From SCRT01 sp036379455 (GTDB lineage Bacteria; Pseudomonadota; Gammaproteobacteria; Nevskiales; Nevskiaceae), in NCBI GenBank assembly GCA_036379455.1, contig DASVGQ010000146.1, forward strand, positions 9,393-73,392: 64,000 nt of DNA, written 5' to 3'. Both the position numbers and the translations under genes were made by a program. The notes below the pieces were generated by a model. It was given only the letters and a program-made list of their open reading frames with translations, was not told where the DNA came from and made no database searches. Positions 1-9,109 of the stretch are shown piece after piece. Positions within the stretch are counted from its first letter, which is position 1. Every line of letters begins with the position of its first letter.

Positions 1-399
1 ATCCAGGCCATCGCCCTGGCCTTTGTCGAGGAAGTGCTGCGGCGTGGCCGGCCGCTGACCGGTAACGTGGTGGCGCTGAGCCTGCGCCTGCCTCCTCTGC
101 AGACGATGGAACGCCTGCTGTTCCAGATGGTGGAGATCGGTTTTGCGTTGCTCAGCCTGACGTTGGTCTCCGGCATGGTCTTCGTGCACAACCTGCTTGC
201 CCAGCATCTGGCGCAAAAGACCGTCCTGTCGTTTCTAGCGTGGTTCATGTTCGGGCTCCTGCTGTGGGGGCGACACCGTTACGGATGGCGCGGCCGCACC
301 GCGGTGCGCTGGGTGCTCGTCGGCTATGTCCTTCTGGTCATTGCCTATTTCGGCAGCAAGCTGCTGGTCGAGAAAGTCATGGGGACGCACTGGACCTGA
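1..399 (+). CDS. ypjD: YpjD/CcsA-like inner membrane protein, C-terminal part
   Basis: The reading frame is open from the first base, so this is the 3' end of a gene cut by the window edge; about 132 residues are visible. It has at least three hydrophobic segments and ends in a pattern typical of YpjD (GWRGRTAVRW, then a last helix with AYFGSKLLVE). YpjD belongs to the CcsA/HemX cytochrome c assembly-like membrane family; its exact role is unsettled. In E. coli ypjD lies between ffh and corB, and a corB homologue follows here, which supports the call. Confidence 0.8.
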   Translation: MQAIALAFVEEVLRRGRPLTGNVVALSLRLPPLQTMERLLFQMVEIGFALLSLTLVSGMVFVHNLLAQHLAQKTVLSFLAWFMFGLLLWGRHRYGWRGRTAVRWVLVGYVLLVIAYFGSKLLVEKVMGTHWT

Positions 400-605
400 G
401 CCGCCGAGGCGTCGGGGCATCGCTGTGACGGTGCCGTCGTCGGCGCCCGGTGAACGGCAGCGATCACGGCGCATGCGCTGCGGCCGGCGCGCCGACTCGT
501 GCCTCGTGCGTCGACGTTGGTCTCGACCCGCGGGAACGGCGCGTGCTTGACGCTGGCCGAAGGTTTTAGTTACTTATGAACCGCTGTCGCCACGCATAGG
601 ACTAC

Positions 606-1880
606 TTGGACGCCTTCCCGCTCGCCGGACTCTTCGCGGTCCTGCTGATCCTGATCTGCCTTTCGGCTTTCTTCTCCGGGTCGGAAACGGCGTTGATGTC
701 GATCAATCACTATCGCCTCAAGGCGCGCGCGCGACGCGGGCAGCGGGCGGCGATCCTGACGTTGCGCCTGCTCGACCGGCCGGAACCGCTGATCGGCTTG
801 ATCCTGATGTGCAACACGACGGTGAACATCGTCGCCGGCGTCCTCGCCACGCTCATCGGCCTGCGGCTGTCGGGTGAGTCGGGCGTGGCGATCGCTACCG
901 GCATCCTGACCTTCGTGCTGCTGATCTTCGGCGAGGTGGCGCCGAAGACGGTCGCAGCGCTCAACCCCGACCGCGTGGCGCTGCCGTCGAGCTTCGTCTA
1001 CAACGTGATCCAGCACCCGCTGCGGCCGATCGTCTGGCTGGTCACGCACGTCGCGAAGGGTGTGCTCTGGGCACTCGGAATCCACAGCGATTCTGTGATG
1101 CACCACAACCTCAACAGCGAGGAGCTGCGCGCCGCAGTGCTGGAAGCCGGCACCGTCATCCCGAAGCGTCACCAGCGGATGTTGCTGTCGGTTCTGGATC
1201 TGGAGCGCAGCACCGTCGAGGACATCATGGTGCCGCGCAGCGACATCGTCGGCTTCGACATCTCCGAACCGTGGGAGCAGCTGCGCGAGACCATCGTCCG
1301 CGCCCAGCACACGCGCGTGCCGGTGTTCGACGGCAGCGTCGACACCCTCATCGGCGTCGTGCACATGCGCAGCGTCGTGGCGCTTGCGGCCGCCGGCAAG
1401 CTGGAGCTCGACAGTTTCCTCAAGCTCGCGCGCACGCCGTATTTCATTCCCGAGGGCACGCCGCTCAACCGGCAGCTCCTGAACTTCCAGACGCAACAGC
1501 GTCGCCTCGGCTTCGTGGTGGACGAATATGGGGACATCCAGGGACTGGTTGCGCTCGAGGACATCCTCGAAGAAGTGGTGGGCGACTTCACTTCCGACCC
1601 GGCGGTGGGGCGGAAGTCCGTCGAGCGCCGCGCCGACGGCAGCGTGGTGGCCGCAGGCGCCGCGAGCATCCGCAGCCTCAATCGCCGCCTCGGCTGGCGC
1701 CTGCCGCTGGGCGATGCGCGAACCGTCAACGGGCTGGTGCTCGAGCAGCTGCAGGATCTGCCCAAGCCCGGCGTCCGCCTGCGGGTGGGCGACTACGACA
1801 TCGAGGTCATCGACATCGACTCGAACAGCGTCAGGACTGCGCGTATCCGGCCGGTGACGCGCGTGGCGCGGGCGTCCTGA
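606..1880 (+). CDS. corB: CorB/CorC (CNNM) family membrane protein
   Basis: A 424-residue protein of the HlyC/CorC (CNNM) family, linked to magnesium/cobalt efflux. An N-terminal DUF21 membrane domain (about residues 1-170, with FFSGSETALMSINHYRL near the start) is followed by a CBS pair (about 195-320, with VPRSDIVGF and VDEYGDIQGLVALEDILEE) and a C-terminal CorC_HlyC domain. The length is normal for YfjD/CorB. The start is a TTG at 606 with a weak AGGA upstream; no better ATG exists. It follows ypjD by about 200 bases, as in enteric bacteria, and converges on the DksA-like gene with 21 bases between stops. Confidence 0.88.
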   Translation: MDAFPLAGLFAVLLILICLSAFFSGSETALMSINHYRLKARARRGQRAAILTLRLLDRPEPLIGLILMCNTTVNIVAGVLATLIGLRLSGESGVAIATGILTFVLLIFGEVAPKTVAALNPDRVALPSSFVYNVIQHPLRPIVWLVTHVAKGVLWALGIHSDSVMHHNLNSEELRAAVLEAGTVIPKRHQRMLLSVLDLERSTVEDIMVPRSDIVGFDISEPWEQLRETIVRAQHTRVPVFDGSVDTLIGVVHMRSVVALAAAGKLELDSFLKLARTPYFIPEGTPLNRQLLNFQTQQRRLGFVVDEYGDIQGLVALEDILEEVVGDFTSDPAVGRKSVERRADGSVVAAGAASIRSLNRRLGWRLPLGDARTVNGLVLEQLQDLPKPGVRLRVGDYDIEVIDIDSNSVRTARIRPVTRVARAS

Positions 1881-1901
1881 GCCCGGGTCTGGCGTCCGGT
1901 T

Positions 1902-2168
1902 CTAGCGCAGCTGACTGTCCTTGCTGCCGCGCCGGTTGTAGAGGCTGAAGGTCTCGCGTTTGCGGTCGGCCTGCTCCTGGCAGTGGACGCACAGCCGCAC
2001 GCCCGGCACCGCGGCGCGCCGCCGTTCCGGAATCTCCTCGCCACAGGCTTCGCAGAACTTTGCGCTTGCGCCCTGCGGGAGCCGCTCGCGCACTACGGCA
2101 AGCGCATCGGCCACGCTGGCGTCGATCTGCTCCTGTACCGCGCCGTCCTTGGCCCAGCCCACCGCCAT
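1902..2168 (-). CDS. YbiI-like DksA/TraR zinc-finger protein
   Basis: A small 88-residue C4 zinc-finger protein of the DksA/TraR family, the same length as E. coli YbiI. It has the finger cysteines in FCEACGEEIP and LCVHCQ and the family ending YNRRGSKDSQLR. The start is the ATG at 2168 (MAVGWAKDG), which gives the family length; the frame stays open further upstream but that part looks non-coding. It follows gluQ on the same strand by 32 bases. Full-length DksA binds RNA polymerase with ppGpp; this short form lacks the coiled-coil, so its target is uncertain. Confidence 0.85.
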   Translation of the reverse strand: MAVGWAKDGAVQEQIDASVADALAVVRERLPQGASAKFCEACGEEIPERRRAAVPGVRLCVHCQEQADRKRETFSLYNRRGSKDSQLR

Positions 2169-2200
2169 TGCCACGTGCTCCGCCTGTCGCTGCGACCAGC

Positions 2201-3133
2201 TTACAACGCGTGCGTGGCTGCGGCGATCGATTGCGGCGCGATCGGGACCGCCTCCACGCACCAGTGGCGCACGGCCCATGCGAGCACGACGTCGGGCGAT
2301 TCGCCGTGCAACCCTACCGGCAGGCGCTGGCCGAGCCTTTGAAGTGCGGTACACAGATTCGTGCCCGGACGGTGAGCGTCGAGCGGTACCGCGTGGTTCT
2401 GCTTCGACAGCTTCGCACCCCGTATATCGAGCACCAGCGGGACGTGCAGACAGGTGACGGGAGCCGGCAACCCGAGGACCTGCGCGAGCAGGCGCTGGCA
2501 GAAGGCGGCACCGAGGAGGTCCGCGCCGCGGACCACCTCCGTGATCCCCAGCTGCGCTTCGTCGACGACGCAGGCGAGGTGGTAGCCGGGGATGCCGTCG
2601 GCGCGGCGGACGACGAAATCTCCGATGTCCTGGGCGATACGGCGGCTCAGCAAGCCTTGCCGTCGATCAACGATCGTCATCGTGCCGTCGCCGGCGTCCA
2701 GGCGCAGCGCCGCGGGAACTGACACGGTGTGCTGACGGGTGAGGCATCGTCGGTCGTAGACCGGGCCGTCCGGTCCAGCACGGCTCGTCCGACGCAGCCG
2801 CGCGCGGGTGCAGTCGCAGGCGTAGGTCCGCCCGATCTGCGTCAGCGCGTCCAGTGCTTCCTCGTAGACGGGGCGGTGATCGCTCTCGTAGTAGACAGGT
2901 CCGTCCCAGGTCAGCCCGTGCGCCTCCAGCTGTCTGAGGATGGTGGCCGCGTGCGCAGACGAACAGCGCTGCGCATCGAGGTCGTCCATGCGCAGCCGCC
3001 AAGTTCCGCCCACGCTGCGCGCGCACAGCCAGCTCGCCAGCGCGGCCATGAGCGATCCGGCGTGCAGGGGTCCGGAGGGCGTGGGCGCGAAGCGGCCGCG
3101 ATAGGGGCGCAGCGGTGCGGCAGAATCGTCCAT
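2201..3133 (-). CDS. gluQ: Glutamyl-Q tRNA(Asp) synthetase
   Basis: A 310-residue GluQ-RS, a GluRS paralogue lacking the anticodon-binding domain. It attaches glutamate to the queuosine of tRNA(Asp). The class I signatures are visible: RFAPTPSGPLHAGSL near residue 15 (HIGH-like) and KLSKQ near residue 240 (KMSKS-like), plus a cysteine-rich CDCTRARL segment with a later YDRRC. The start is the ATG at 3133; the frame extends upstream but the extra residues do not resemble the family. Its partner in many gammaproteobacteria is dksA; here the short DksA-like gene follows. Confidence 0.92.
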   Translation of the reverse strand: MDDSAAPLRPYRGRFAPTPSGPLHAGSLMAALASWLCARSVGGTWRLRMDDLDAQRCSSAHAATILRQLEAHGLTWDGPVYYESDHRPVYEEALDALTQIGRTYACDCTRARLRRTSRAGPDGPVYDRRCLTRQHTVSVPAALRLDAGDGTMTIVDRRQGLLSRRIAQDIGDFVVRRADGIPGYHLACVVDEAQLGITEVVRGADLLGAAFCQRLLAQVLGLPAPVTCLHVPLVLDIRGAKLSKQNHAVPLDAHRPGTNLCTALQRLGQRLPVGLHGESPDVVLAWAVRHWCVEAVPIAPQSIAAATHAL

Positions 3134-3338
3134 CGATTGGGTAGAGGACAGAGCGAGCGCCAGTCTAGGGCGATGCCATGGCACGGACCGCCGCGCGGTG
3201 GCGAGCGGTCGACCGACGTCGTGCGACGCTGTCGACCCGCGCCAATGCCCGTGCACGTGCCGTCCCGGTTATCTTGAGCGGAACCGAATGCGCCGAAGCG
3301 CGTTCCCAGAAAGGCGAGGGTTGCCGCGAGAGCGCGCC

Positions 3339-4220
3339 ATGAATGACCAACCGCGAACCGAAGATGTCTGGCCGATTGCGGATGCAGCGCCGGCCTCGGC
3401 TTGTACGGGTGCACTCTCGGGGATCATGGATACGCTGCGCATCCCACTCGCGGCGCGTGCATGGGGGAGCCGTCTGTTTCCAGAGTTCGTGGTGCACGAC
3501 GAGACGGCGGCGAGGCTGCTGGACTCGCTGGAAGATGACGGCAGCCTGTGGCTTGACGACCGGCATACCGTCTACAGCGTACTGATGCGTACACGCATCT
3601 TCCGGCGCCTGGCTCGACGTTATCTGCACGAGCATCCCGGCGGTCACGTCCTGAACCTGGGTTGCGGCCTCAGCAACTATTTCCAGTGGCTGGACAACGG
3701 CCGTTGCCGCCTGACGGACGTCGATCTTCCGGAAGTGATCGAATTGCGCCAGCGGCTCATGCCGCCCGCCTGCGAGCGTCACGCGCTCGCAGCGATCGAT
3801 CTGCGCAGCCGCGGATGGTGGCGGCGCGCCGGCTTCCACCTGTGGCCGACGGAGCAACCGGTGTTCCTGTTCGGCGAAGCGGTGCTCGTCTACCTGCAGC
3901 CGCGGGAGGTCGTCGCGGTGCTGGCAGAATTCGCCGAAGAGGCGGCGCCGGGATCGATCTTCGCGCTCGACGCCGCGAACTGGCTCGCGGTCGGTGGCGC
4001 GTGGGCGCATCCCTCCGTGAGGCACCTGGACGCCGAATTCACCTGGGGCGTGCGCAGCCCGCTGGATCTCACCTGGCCCCACCCGCGGCTGCGGCTGGCG
4101 GCGACCCACGAGATCATGGAGTCCTACGGCTGGCCTTATTCCGTGCTCGGCCCGGTCACGACGCTGATGACGGGCGTGCCGATGTACGCGGTCTACGAGC
4201 TTCAGCTGCGCGATGCGTGA
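3339..4220 (+). CDS. Class I SAM-dependent methyltransferase, leucine carboxyl methyltransferase-like
   Basis: A 293-residue protein resembling the PF04072 (LCM / PKS-associated O-methyltransferase) family. A SAM-binding motif I is seen as HVLNLGCGLSNYF (about residue 102), followed by TDVDLPEVIELRQRL, where the acidic residue should hold the ribose of SAM. LFGEAVLVYLQP corresponds to the family's usual 'EGvlmYL' block. The start is the ATG at 3339. The substrate cannot be told from the sequence. It stands alone between divergent gluQ and convergent usp and ends at a strong hairpin. Confidence 0.75.
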   Translation: MNDQPRTEDVWPIADAAPASACTGALSGIMDTLRIPLAARAWGSRLFPEFVVHDETAARLLDSLEDDGSLWLDDRHTVYSVLMRTRIFRRLARRYLHEHPGGHVLNLGCGLSNYFQWLDNGRCRLTDVDLPEVIELRQRLMPPACERHALAAIDLRSRGWWRRAGFHLWPTEQPVFLFGEAVLVYLQPREVVAVLAEFAEEAAPGSIFALDAANWLAVGGAWAHPSVRHLDAEFTWGVRSPLDLTWPHPRLRLAATHEIMESYGWPYSVLGPVTTLMTGVPMYAVYELQLRDA

Positions 4221-4228
4221 TCGGCGGG

Positions 4229-4272
4229 GCGGGCCGGCGGCCTGCGGACGCGCATGCAGGCCACCGGCCCGC
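4229..4272. terminator. Long GC-rich hairpin between convergent genes
   Basis: A left arm of 9 bases (4229-4237, GCGGGCCGG), one C/A mismatch and a 7-base arm (4239-4245, GGCCTGC) pair with 4256-4262 and 4264-4272 around a 10-base loop. It sits between the convergent stops of the methyltransferase (4220) and usp (4285). There is no T-run on either side, so it is either a bidirectional terminator of non-classical type or an mRNA-protecting stem. Confidence 0.55.
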
Positions 4273-4284
4273 ACCGTTCGACCG

Positions 4285-5121
4285 TCAGTGCCGGAGCAGG
4301 ACGGGGATGCTGGCGCTGGCGAGGATGTCGCGGGTGGCGCCGCCGAGGATCCACTCGCTGAACCGGCTGCGGCCGTAGGCGCCCATGACGAGCAGGTCGG
4401 CTCCGTACTGCGCGGCGGTCTCCATCAGCGCGGCGCCGACGTCGTCCCGCCCGGCGTCGATGGCCTTCTCGTCGACGTGAACGTCGTAGCGGTTCAGGTA
4501 TTTCACGATATCCAACGGCGGGTGCCAGTCGACGCGGTAGGTCATCATGCGTTCCTCGCCGCGCATGAGCAGCACGTCGTGCCCGCGCAGCAGCGGCAGC
4601 GCGGCGTAGACCGCGCGCATTGCTTCGGGAGAACCGTTCCAGCCGATGGCGATGCGCGTGAAGCCGTCGAACGCGCCGTGCCCCGGCGGGACGACCATGC
4701 AGGGCGTGAAGGTCTTCAGAACGACTTCGGAGACTTCGGCGGCGCTGCCGCTCCGGTCCTCCGGGCTGTGGTCCAGCACCAGCAGATCGTGTCGCATGGA
4801 GGCCTGCGCCAGCGCGTTGCCGGTGGAAGCCTCGGCGACCAGCCAGCCGTTGTGTCCGACACCCTGCTGCGCCGCCCACTGGCGGAAGGTGGCGCCCGCA
4901 CCGATCGCATCCTCGACCAGCTGGCGCTCGCTCTCGAGCATCGCGTCCGTCACCCATGCGACTCCGTAGCTGGCCGCTGCGTACAGGCGCTCCGGGCATA
5001 CATAGACGCCGGTGACGGTGGCGTCGAAGGCTTTCGCCATCTGCACCCCGAACTCGACCGCCGGCGTGCGCTGCTTGAAGTCGCGGACGTGGATGAGAAT
5101 GTCGTGAAAGGCGGTTTGCAT
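4285..5121 (-). CDS. Tandem-domain universal stress protein
   Basis: A 278-residue UspA-family protein with two Usp folds in tandem. The first begins MQTAFHDILIHV. The second begins near residue 155 (RIAIGWNGSPEA) and ends with the ATP-binding-type motif VMGAYGRSRFSEWILGGATRDIL, as in the G-2x-G-9x-G(S/T) signature. The start is the ATG at 5121 with AGGAGCG about 8 bases upstream. It is expected to be cytoplasmic. It is a single gene with its own upstream region. Confidence 0.87.
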   Translation of the reverse strand: MQTAFHDILIHVRDFKQRTPAVEFGVQMAKAFDATVTGVYVCPERLYAAASYGVAWVTDAMLESERQLVEDAIGAGATFRQWAAQQGVGHNGWLVAEASTGNALAQASMRHDLLVLDHSPEDRSGSAAEVSEVVLKTFTPCMVVPPGHGAFDGFTRIAIGWNGSPEAMRAVYAALPLLRGHDVLLMRGEERMMTYRVDWHPPLDIVKYLNRYDVHVDEKAIDAGRDDVGAALMETAAQYGADLLVMGAYGRSRFSEWILGGATRDILASASIPVLLRH

Positions 5122-5468
5122 GGTTCGCGCTCCTGAAGCGGTGAGGATGTGTACCGACGAAGGCCGGACCTTTGCCATGACCATGGCTTCATGGTGCCGC
5201 AGCCAGGCAGGCGTCGAAATGCACTTTCGCCGGACCTTCATGCACATATCGACGCGCCAGGCGATGGTCCGCTACCGGCAGCGCGCGCTGCGGCAGGCGC
5301 CGGCGAATACCCGACCTCATCGGCCGCCGCACCCGGCGCTTGAGTCGAGCGCGCCGCGGGTCGCGAGGACGAACCGACGAACGGTTCGCGCATCAGCTGA
5401 TCGCCGGCGCCTGAGCGCCCGCTGCGCGGCGCGCGCCCAGGCCTCCGCGAGGCGGACTTGCCGCCGCT
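5122..5468. other. Intergenic stretch upstream of usp
   Basis: About 347 bases between the start of usp and the stop of the DUF924 gene, both on the minus strand. Open frames here show no family motifs. It presumably carries the usp promoter; I see no convincing -35/-10 pair, RNA gene or repeat. Confidence 0.5.
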
Positions 5469-6077
5469 TCAGCGCTGCCAGGCGGGCCGTGCCGGTGCGT
5501 TGAGGAAGGTCTCCTCTTCCGGCGTAGATACGCGTCCGAGAATCCGGTTGCGGTGCGGGTAACGTCCGAAACGGTCGATCACCGTCTTGTGTTCGAGCTG
5601 GATACGCACACCCTGCGCGCTGGCGAACTGCCCGAACAACCGCTGTGCCTGCGCCTGGATGATGCGGGATTCGCTGTGCTCGTAGGGCATGATCGCGAAC
5701 ACCCGCTGTGCGACCGGCAGCGCGCCAGGAACCCCGGTCGCCACCGCTTCCTGCGCAAGAACCAGTGCCATCGGATCCTGCGCGAAGGCGCGCGGCGTGT
5801 TGCGCCACACGTTTCGCGAGAACTGGTCCAGCACGATGATCTCGGCAAGCCTGCCGCGCGGCGTGCCGCGCCACGCATAAAGCTCGCCGGCCGATGCCGC
5901 CTGCAGCAGGTCCAGGAAGCGGGTGACCAGCAGCGCGTCGAAACGCTTGCTGGCCTTCCACCAGTGCCGCGGGCCGGCCTCCTCGAACCAGAACCTCAGA
6001 ACCTCGTCGATGGCGTCCGGGCTCACGGCCGACGGTTCGCGCAGCGAGCTCGCGTCCAGCGGATCGTTCTCTGTCAT
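5469..6077 (-). CDS. DUF924 family protein
   Basis: A 202-residue cytoplasmic protein of the DUF924 family, an all-helical, TPR-like fold of unknown function. Family landmarks are visible in order: EVLRFWFEEAGPRHWWK, IIVLDQFSRNVWRNTPRAFA, IMPYEHSES and RFGRYPHRNRILGR. The ATG at 6077 fits the family length. The gene is monocistronic, with the thioredoxin gene divergent from it. Nothing around it suggests a substrate or partner. Confidence 0.85.
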   Translation of the reverse strand: MTENDPLDASSLREPSAVSPDAIDEVLRFWFEEAGPRHWWKASKRFDALLVTRFLDLLQAASAGELYAWRGTPRGRLAEIIVLDQFSRNVWRNTPRAFAQDPMALVLAQEAVATGVPGALPVAQRVFAIMPYEHSESRIIQAQAQRLFGQFASAQGVRIQLEHKTVIDRFGRYPHRNRILGRVSTPEEETFLNAPARPAWQR

Positions 6078-6338
6078 CTCACCGTCCGGATTGCGGGCTG
6101 CGCCATCGCGTTTGCGGGAATCAGGCTGAATTCTAGCGAGGCCTTCTGTCCGCGCGGCGTCCGCGAGCGGCGGGTTGGGCGGAGACGTGCGTCGGCCGGC
6201 CTTGGGTCGTCTTCAGAAGGCCAAGATCAATGACAGGACGCCGCGACGCCGTAGCATCACGCCATGGTGCGGTCGTCGCGGCACGCCGCGTATGCTCGTA
6301 CACCCGTCAGTAGATTGCGCAACCAGTGGGGACCGTAC

Positions 6339-6674
6339 ATGAGCGAACACGTGGGGAAGGTGACGGATGCGACCTTCGAGAAGGACGTCTACGAGAGCCC
6401 GATTCCGGTACTGGTGGACTTCTGGGCCGAGTGGTGCGGACCGTGCCGCGCAATGGCGCCGATCCTCGAGGAAGTGGCCGCGGAAGCCGGTGGCAAGTTC
6501 CGGGTGGTGAAGCTCAACGTCGATGAGAATCCGAAGACACCACCCGGCTTCGGCATCCGCGGGATTCCCACCATGATCCTGTTCAAGGCCGGGAAGATCG
6601 CCGGCATGCAGGTCGGGGCGCTGCCGAAGGTCGAGCTGGACGCTTTCCTGCGCGAGCACATCAAGGCCACCTGA
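6339..6674 (+). CDS. Thioredoxin
   Basis: A 111-residue single-domain thioredoxin for cytoplasmic disulfide reduction. The active site WCGPC lies at about residue 35 within VDFWAEWCGPCRAMAP, and the cis-proline loop is GIRGIPTMILF. The usual 'NPxTAxxYGIRSIPT' reads NPKTPPGFGIRGIPT here, a mild variant. The start is the ATG at 6339; the frame is open further upstream but without thioredoxin-like sequence. In many gammaproteobacteria trxA precedes rho; rho is not here, so this may be a second thioredoxin. Confidence 0.92.
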   Translation: MSEHVGKVTDATFEKDVYESPIPVLVDFWAEWCGPCRAMAPILEEVAAEAGGKFRVVKLNVDENPKTPPGFGIRGIPTMILFKAGKIAGMQVGALPKVELDAFLREHIKAT

Positions 6675-6779
6675 GCGGATTTCCTTCGCGCTGGCCGCGC
6701 CTTTCCTGTGTGCCTGATGCCAGGCAGGCATCCGCGGCGGAGCCCCACCGAACGTGGCACGCCAAGCGCTGCGCGAAGC

Positions 6780-7172
6780 TCAGGCGGTCGGCCCGCGCGC
6801 TGCGGACTCGTCCCGGCGGTGCTGGCGCGCCTCCTCAAGCACGATCTCCGTCGTCAGCATCTTCGTGCAGACGCCCGTCGTGCACCCGCGCGCCAAGGTG
6901 CGCACGTTGCGCAACGGCCCGTCTTTGCGCCACATGCCCCAGCGGCGGAAGGAACGCCGGAGCGCCTGGATGCATTCGATCGGGACGCCGTAATCGACGG
7001 CCCAGTAGCGAATGCTGTCGCGCGCGTCGTCGGACTTCTGCATCTCGATGCGCGTCGCGGCCAGCGTCGCGGCGTCGAACACCCGATCGCTCATTGCACG
7101 GACCAGGAGCCGGTCATCCAGCGCTTCGGGCGTGGCGTCGAGTTCAACGGAATGGTCCTGCACTGGGCTCAT
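6780..7172 (-). CDS. Hypothetical protein
   Basis: A 130-residue soluble protein that I do not recognise. It is rich in Arg, Asp and Glu and has no signal peptide or membrane segment. A conserved-looking core includes RYWAVDYGVPIECIQALRR and two cysteines in ARGCTTGVCTK. The start is taken as the ATG at 7172; another ATG lies 9 codons upstream. Codon third positions are strongly G/C as in neighbouring genes, which supports coding. It lies downstream of the glutamine amidotransferase gene on the same strand after about 108 bases. Confidence 0.55.
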   Translation of the reverse strand: MSPVQDHSVELDATPEALDDRLLVRAMSDRVFDAATLAATRIEMQKSDDARDSIRYWAVDYGVPIECIQALRRSFRRWGMWRKDGPLRNVRTLARGCTTGVCTKMLTTEIVLEEARQHRRDESAARGPTA

Positions 7173-7280
7173 CGATGTTTTCGCATGCTGGCGGTGCACC
7201 GGAGCGATGTTATCTGCGCCGACGCTGTGCGTACTTGTCGAACGACGTGCGCCGCGGCAGGAGAGGCGTTGCGCTGGCGA

Positions 7281-7988
7281 TCAGGCTGCGTGGCGGCCGC
7301 GCGTGTCCGTGATGTAGCCGAGCAGCCGACTGAGCACTTCGTGCATCGAACGGTAGTCTTCCGCGGGTGCGTTGCGCAGGATGGAGGCGTCCTGGACGCA
7401 GGCTTCGCCTGAAGTGAGGTCACCCCGGAACGCGTCGACGAATGTGGCGACGGCCGCAGGCGTGACTTCGAGGTGGCACTGCAGCGCCAGGACGTGTCGC
7501 CCGTGTTGGAACGCCTGTTCGCGAAACGCTGCGCTGGAGGCCAGCCGACGCGCGCCGCGCGGCAGATCGAAGGTATCACCGTGCCAGTGGAAGGCTCGCA
7601 GCCGGCCGGGAAAGGCGAAATCGCCGGGCTGCGTCGGTTGACCCATGACGTCGAACCAACCGATCTCGCGCGTTGCGCCGCGGTATACGCGCGCGCCCAG
7701 CGCGGCCGCGATCTGCTGCGCGCCGAGGCACACCCCCAGCAGCGGAGCGTCCGCGCGGATACGTTCCACGAGCCATTCACGCTCGGTGGCCAGCCATGGG
7801 AAGGCCGCGGTGTCGTTGACGCTCATCGGGCCGCCCATGACGATGGCGAGATCGCCCTCCAGAGCGGGTGGCGGCGCTTCTCCGCGGTCAAGGCGAATGG
7901 CGCGGCGCGTCGCACCGCGTGCATCGAGCCAAGCCGCGATGGCGCCGATACCCTCAGATTCACTGTGCTGAACGATGACGGCCTTCAT
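7281..7988 (-). CDS. Class I glutamine amidotransferase-like protein
   Basis: A 235-residue stand-alone triad glutamine amidotransferase domain. The nucleophile Cys is in LLGVCLGAQQIA (about residue 87), and the His with a following acidic residue are in LQCHLEVT (about residue 172). FHWHGDTFDLP is the segment typical of GMP-synthase-like and YfeJ-type stand-alone proteins. No synthetase domain is attached and none lies next to it, so the ammonia acceptor is unknown. The start is the ATG at 7988 (MKAVIVQHSESEG). Confidence 0.82.
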   Translation of the reverse strand: MKAVIVQHSESEGIGAIAAWLDARGATRRAIRLDRGEAPPPALEGDLAIVMGGPMSVNDTAAFPWLATEREWLVERIRADAPLLGVCLGAQQIAAALGARVYRGATREIGWFDVMGQPTQPGDFAFPGRLRAFHWHGDTFDLPRGARRLASSAAFREQAFQHGRHVLALQCHLEVTPAAVATFVDAFRGDLTSGEACVQDASILRNAPAEDYRSMHEVLSRLLGYITDTRGRHAA

Positions 7989-8120
7989 TGCATTTCCTGC
8001 GGTGGGAGCTGGAGCCCGTTCGCCGCGCAGCGCGCTTCACCAGCGCTCATTATCATCTCGATGCGTGCATTTGGAGGACGCAGCTCTCCTTCGAACCGCC
8101 TTCCGTTGCCTGATCATCCA

Positions 8121-9002
8121 TTATTCGCCCGCGTAGCTGTTCGCGAACACGATCGTCTGGCCTTTGTCCTGGATCACGCGTTCCTGCACGTGCCACAAGA
8201 CCGCGCGCGACAAAACGCGCCGCTCGATGGTTCCACCGATGGTTCGCAGTTCCTCGACGCTCAGGGCGTGCGTCACGCGCGCGACGTCCTGTTCGATGAT
8301 CGGGCCTTCATCCAGCCCTTCCGTCACATAGTGAGCGGTTGCACCGATCAGTTTCACCCCGCGCCGCTTGGCCTGGCCGTAAGGGTCGGCGCCGGCGAAG
8401 GCCGGCAGGAAGGAGTGGTGAATGTTGATGATCGGCACGCCGATTTGCTCGAGGAATGAGCGCGACAGTATCTGCATGTATCGAGCGAGTACGACGAGGT
8501 CGATCTTGCCTGCCAGCAGCTCGAGGATCGCGCTTTCGGTCTCGTTCTTGTTGTGCGTCGGTACATGGAAATAAGGTATTCCGAAGCCGCGCACTATCTG
8601 CTCGTTGTCCTGATGGTTGGATATCACCAGGGGAATGGTGACCGGAAGTATTCCGCGCTGCTGTTGCCACAACAGGTCAAGCAGACAGTAATTGGACTTC
8701 GACACCAGGATCGCAATGCGCTTGCGGCGCGCCAGATTCACGAGGCGCCATTTCAAGGACAGCGGCGCCATCGTCTTTTGAAGATCGTCACGAATGGAGG
8801 GCAGGCTGTCTTCGAGCGAAACGCAACTAAAGGCAACTCTCTGGTAGAAGGTGCCGTGGCGGTGGTCGCTGGAATACTGGTCCAGGCTCACGATGTTCCC
8901 GTCATGACGGGCCAGCAGGGTGCTGATCTTCGCCACCAGACCAGCGCGGTCAGGGCCCTGTACGACCAGGCAGCCGGTATTTTCCAGCGAGTTGAGCGTC
9001 AT
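8121..9002 (-). CDS. purU: Formyltetrahydrofolate deformylase
   Basis: A 293-residue PurU, which hydrolyses 10-formyl-THF to THF and formate and so balances one-carbon and purine synthesis. An N-terminal ACT domain (GCLVVQGPDRAGLVAKIS) is followed by a formyltransferase-like catalytic domain with INIHHSFLPAFAGADPYGQA (catalytic His region, about residue 195) and TEGLDEGPIIEQD (catalytic Asp region). The length is typical. The ATG at 9002 is the natural start. Codon usage is slightly less GC-rich than in the neighbours. Confidence 0.95.
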   Translation of the reverse strand: MTLNSLENTGCLVVQGPDRAGLVAKISTLLARHDGNIVSLDQYSSDHRHGTFYQRVAFSCVSLEDSLPSIRDDLQKTMAPLSLKWRLVNLARRKRIAILVSKSNYCLLDLLWQQQRGILPVTIPLVISNHQDNEQIVRGFGIPYFHVPTHNKNETESAILELLAGKIDLVVLARYMQILSRSFLEQIGVPIINIHHSFLPAFAGADPYGQAKRRGVKLIGATAHYVTEGLDEGPIIEQDVARVTHALSVEELRTIGGTIERRVLSRAVLWHVQERVIQDKGQTIVFANSYAGE

Positions 9003-9109
9003 CGCTGTGCTTGCATTTACCTGTATTGGAGGAGTGCGCCGGATACGCCGGCGCGCAGCGTCGTCCGCTGCATGCGGTGGTCAGACAGCGCTTCGCACGC
9101 GGCGACCCG

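Noticed and set aside
570..1496. 308-codon minus-strand open frame opposite corB
   Set aside because: It is antisense to a clear CNNM gene, has Arg/His/Asp-rich composition typical of high-GC shadow frames and shows no motifs.
6711..6726. Small hairpin TGCCTG/CAGGCA after the thioredoxin gene as a terminator
   Set aside because: Only six pairs with a four-base loop and no T-run; too weak to call.
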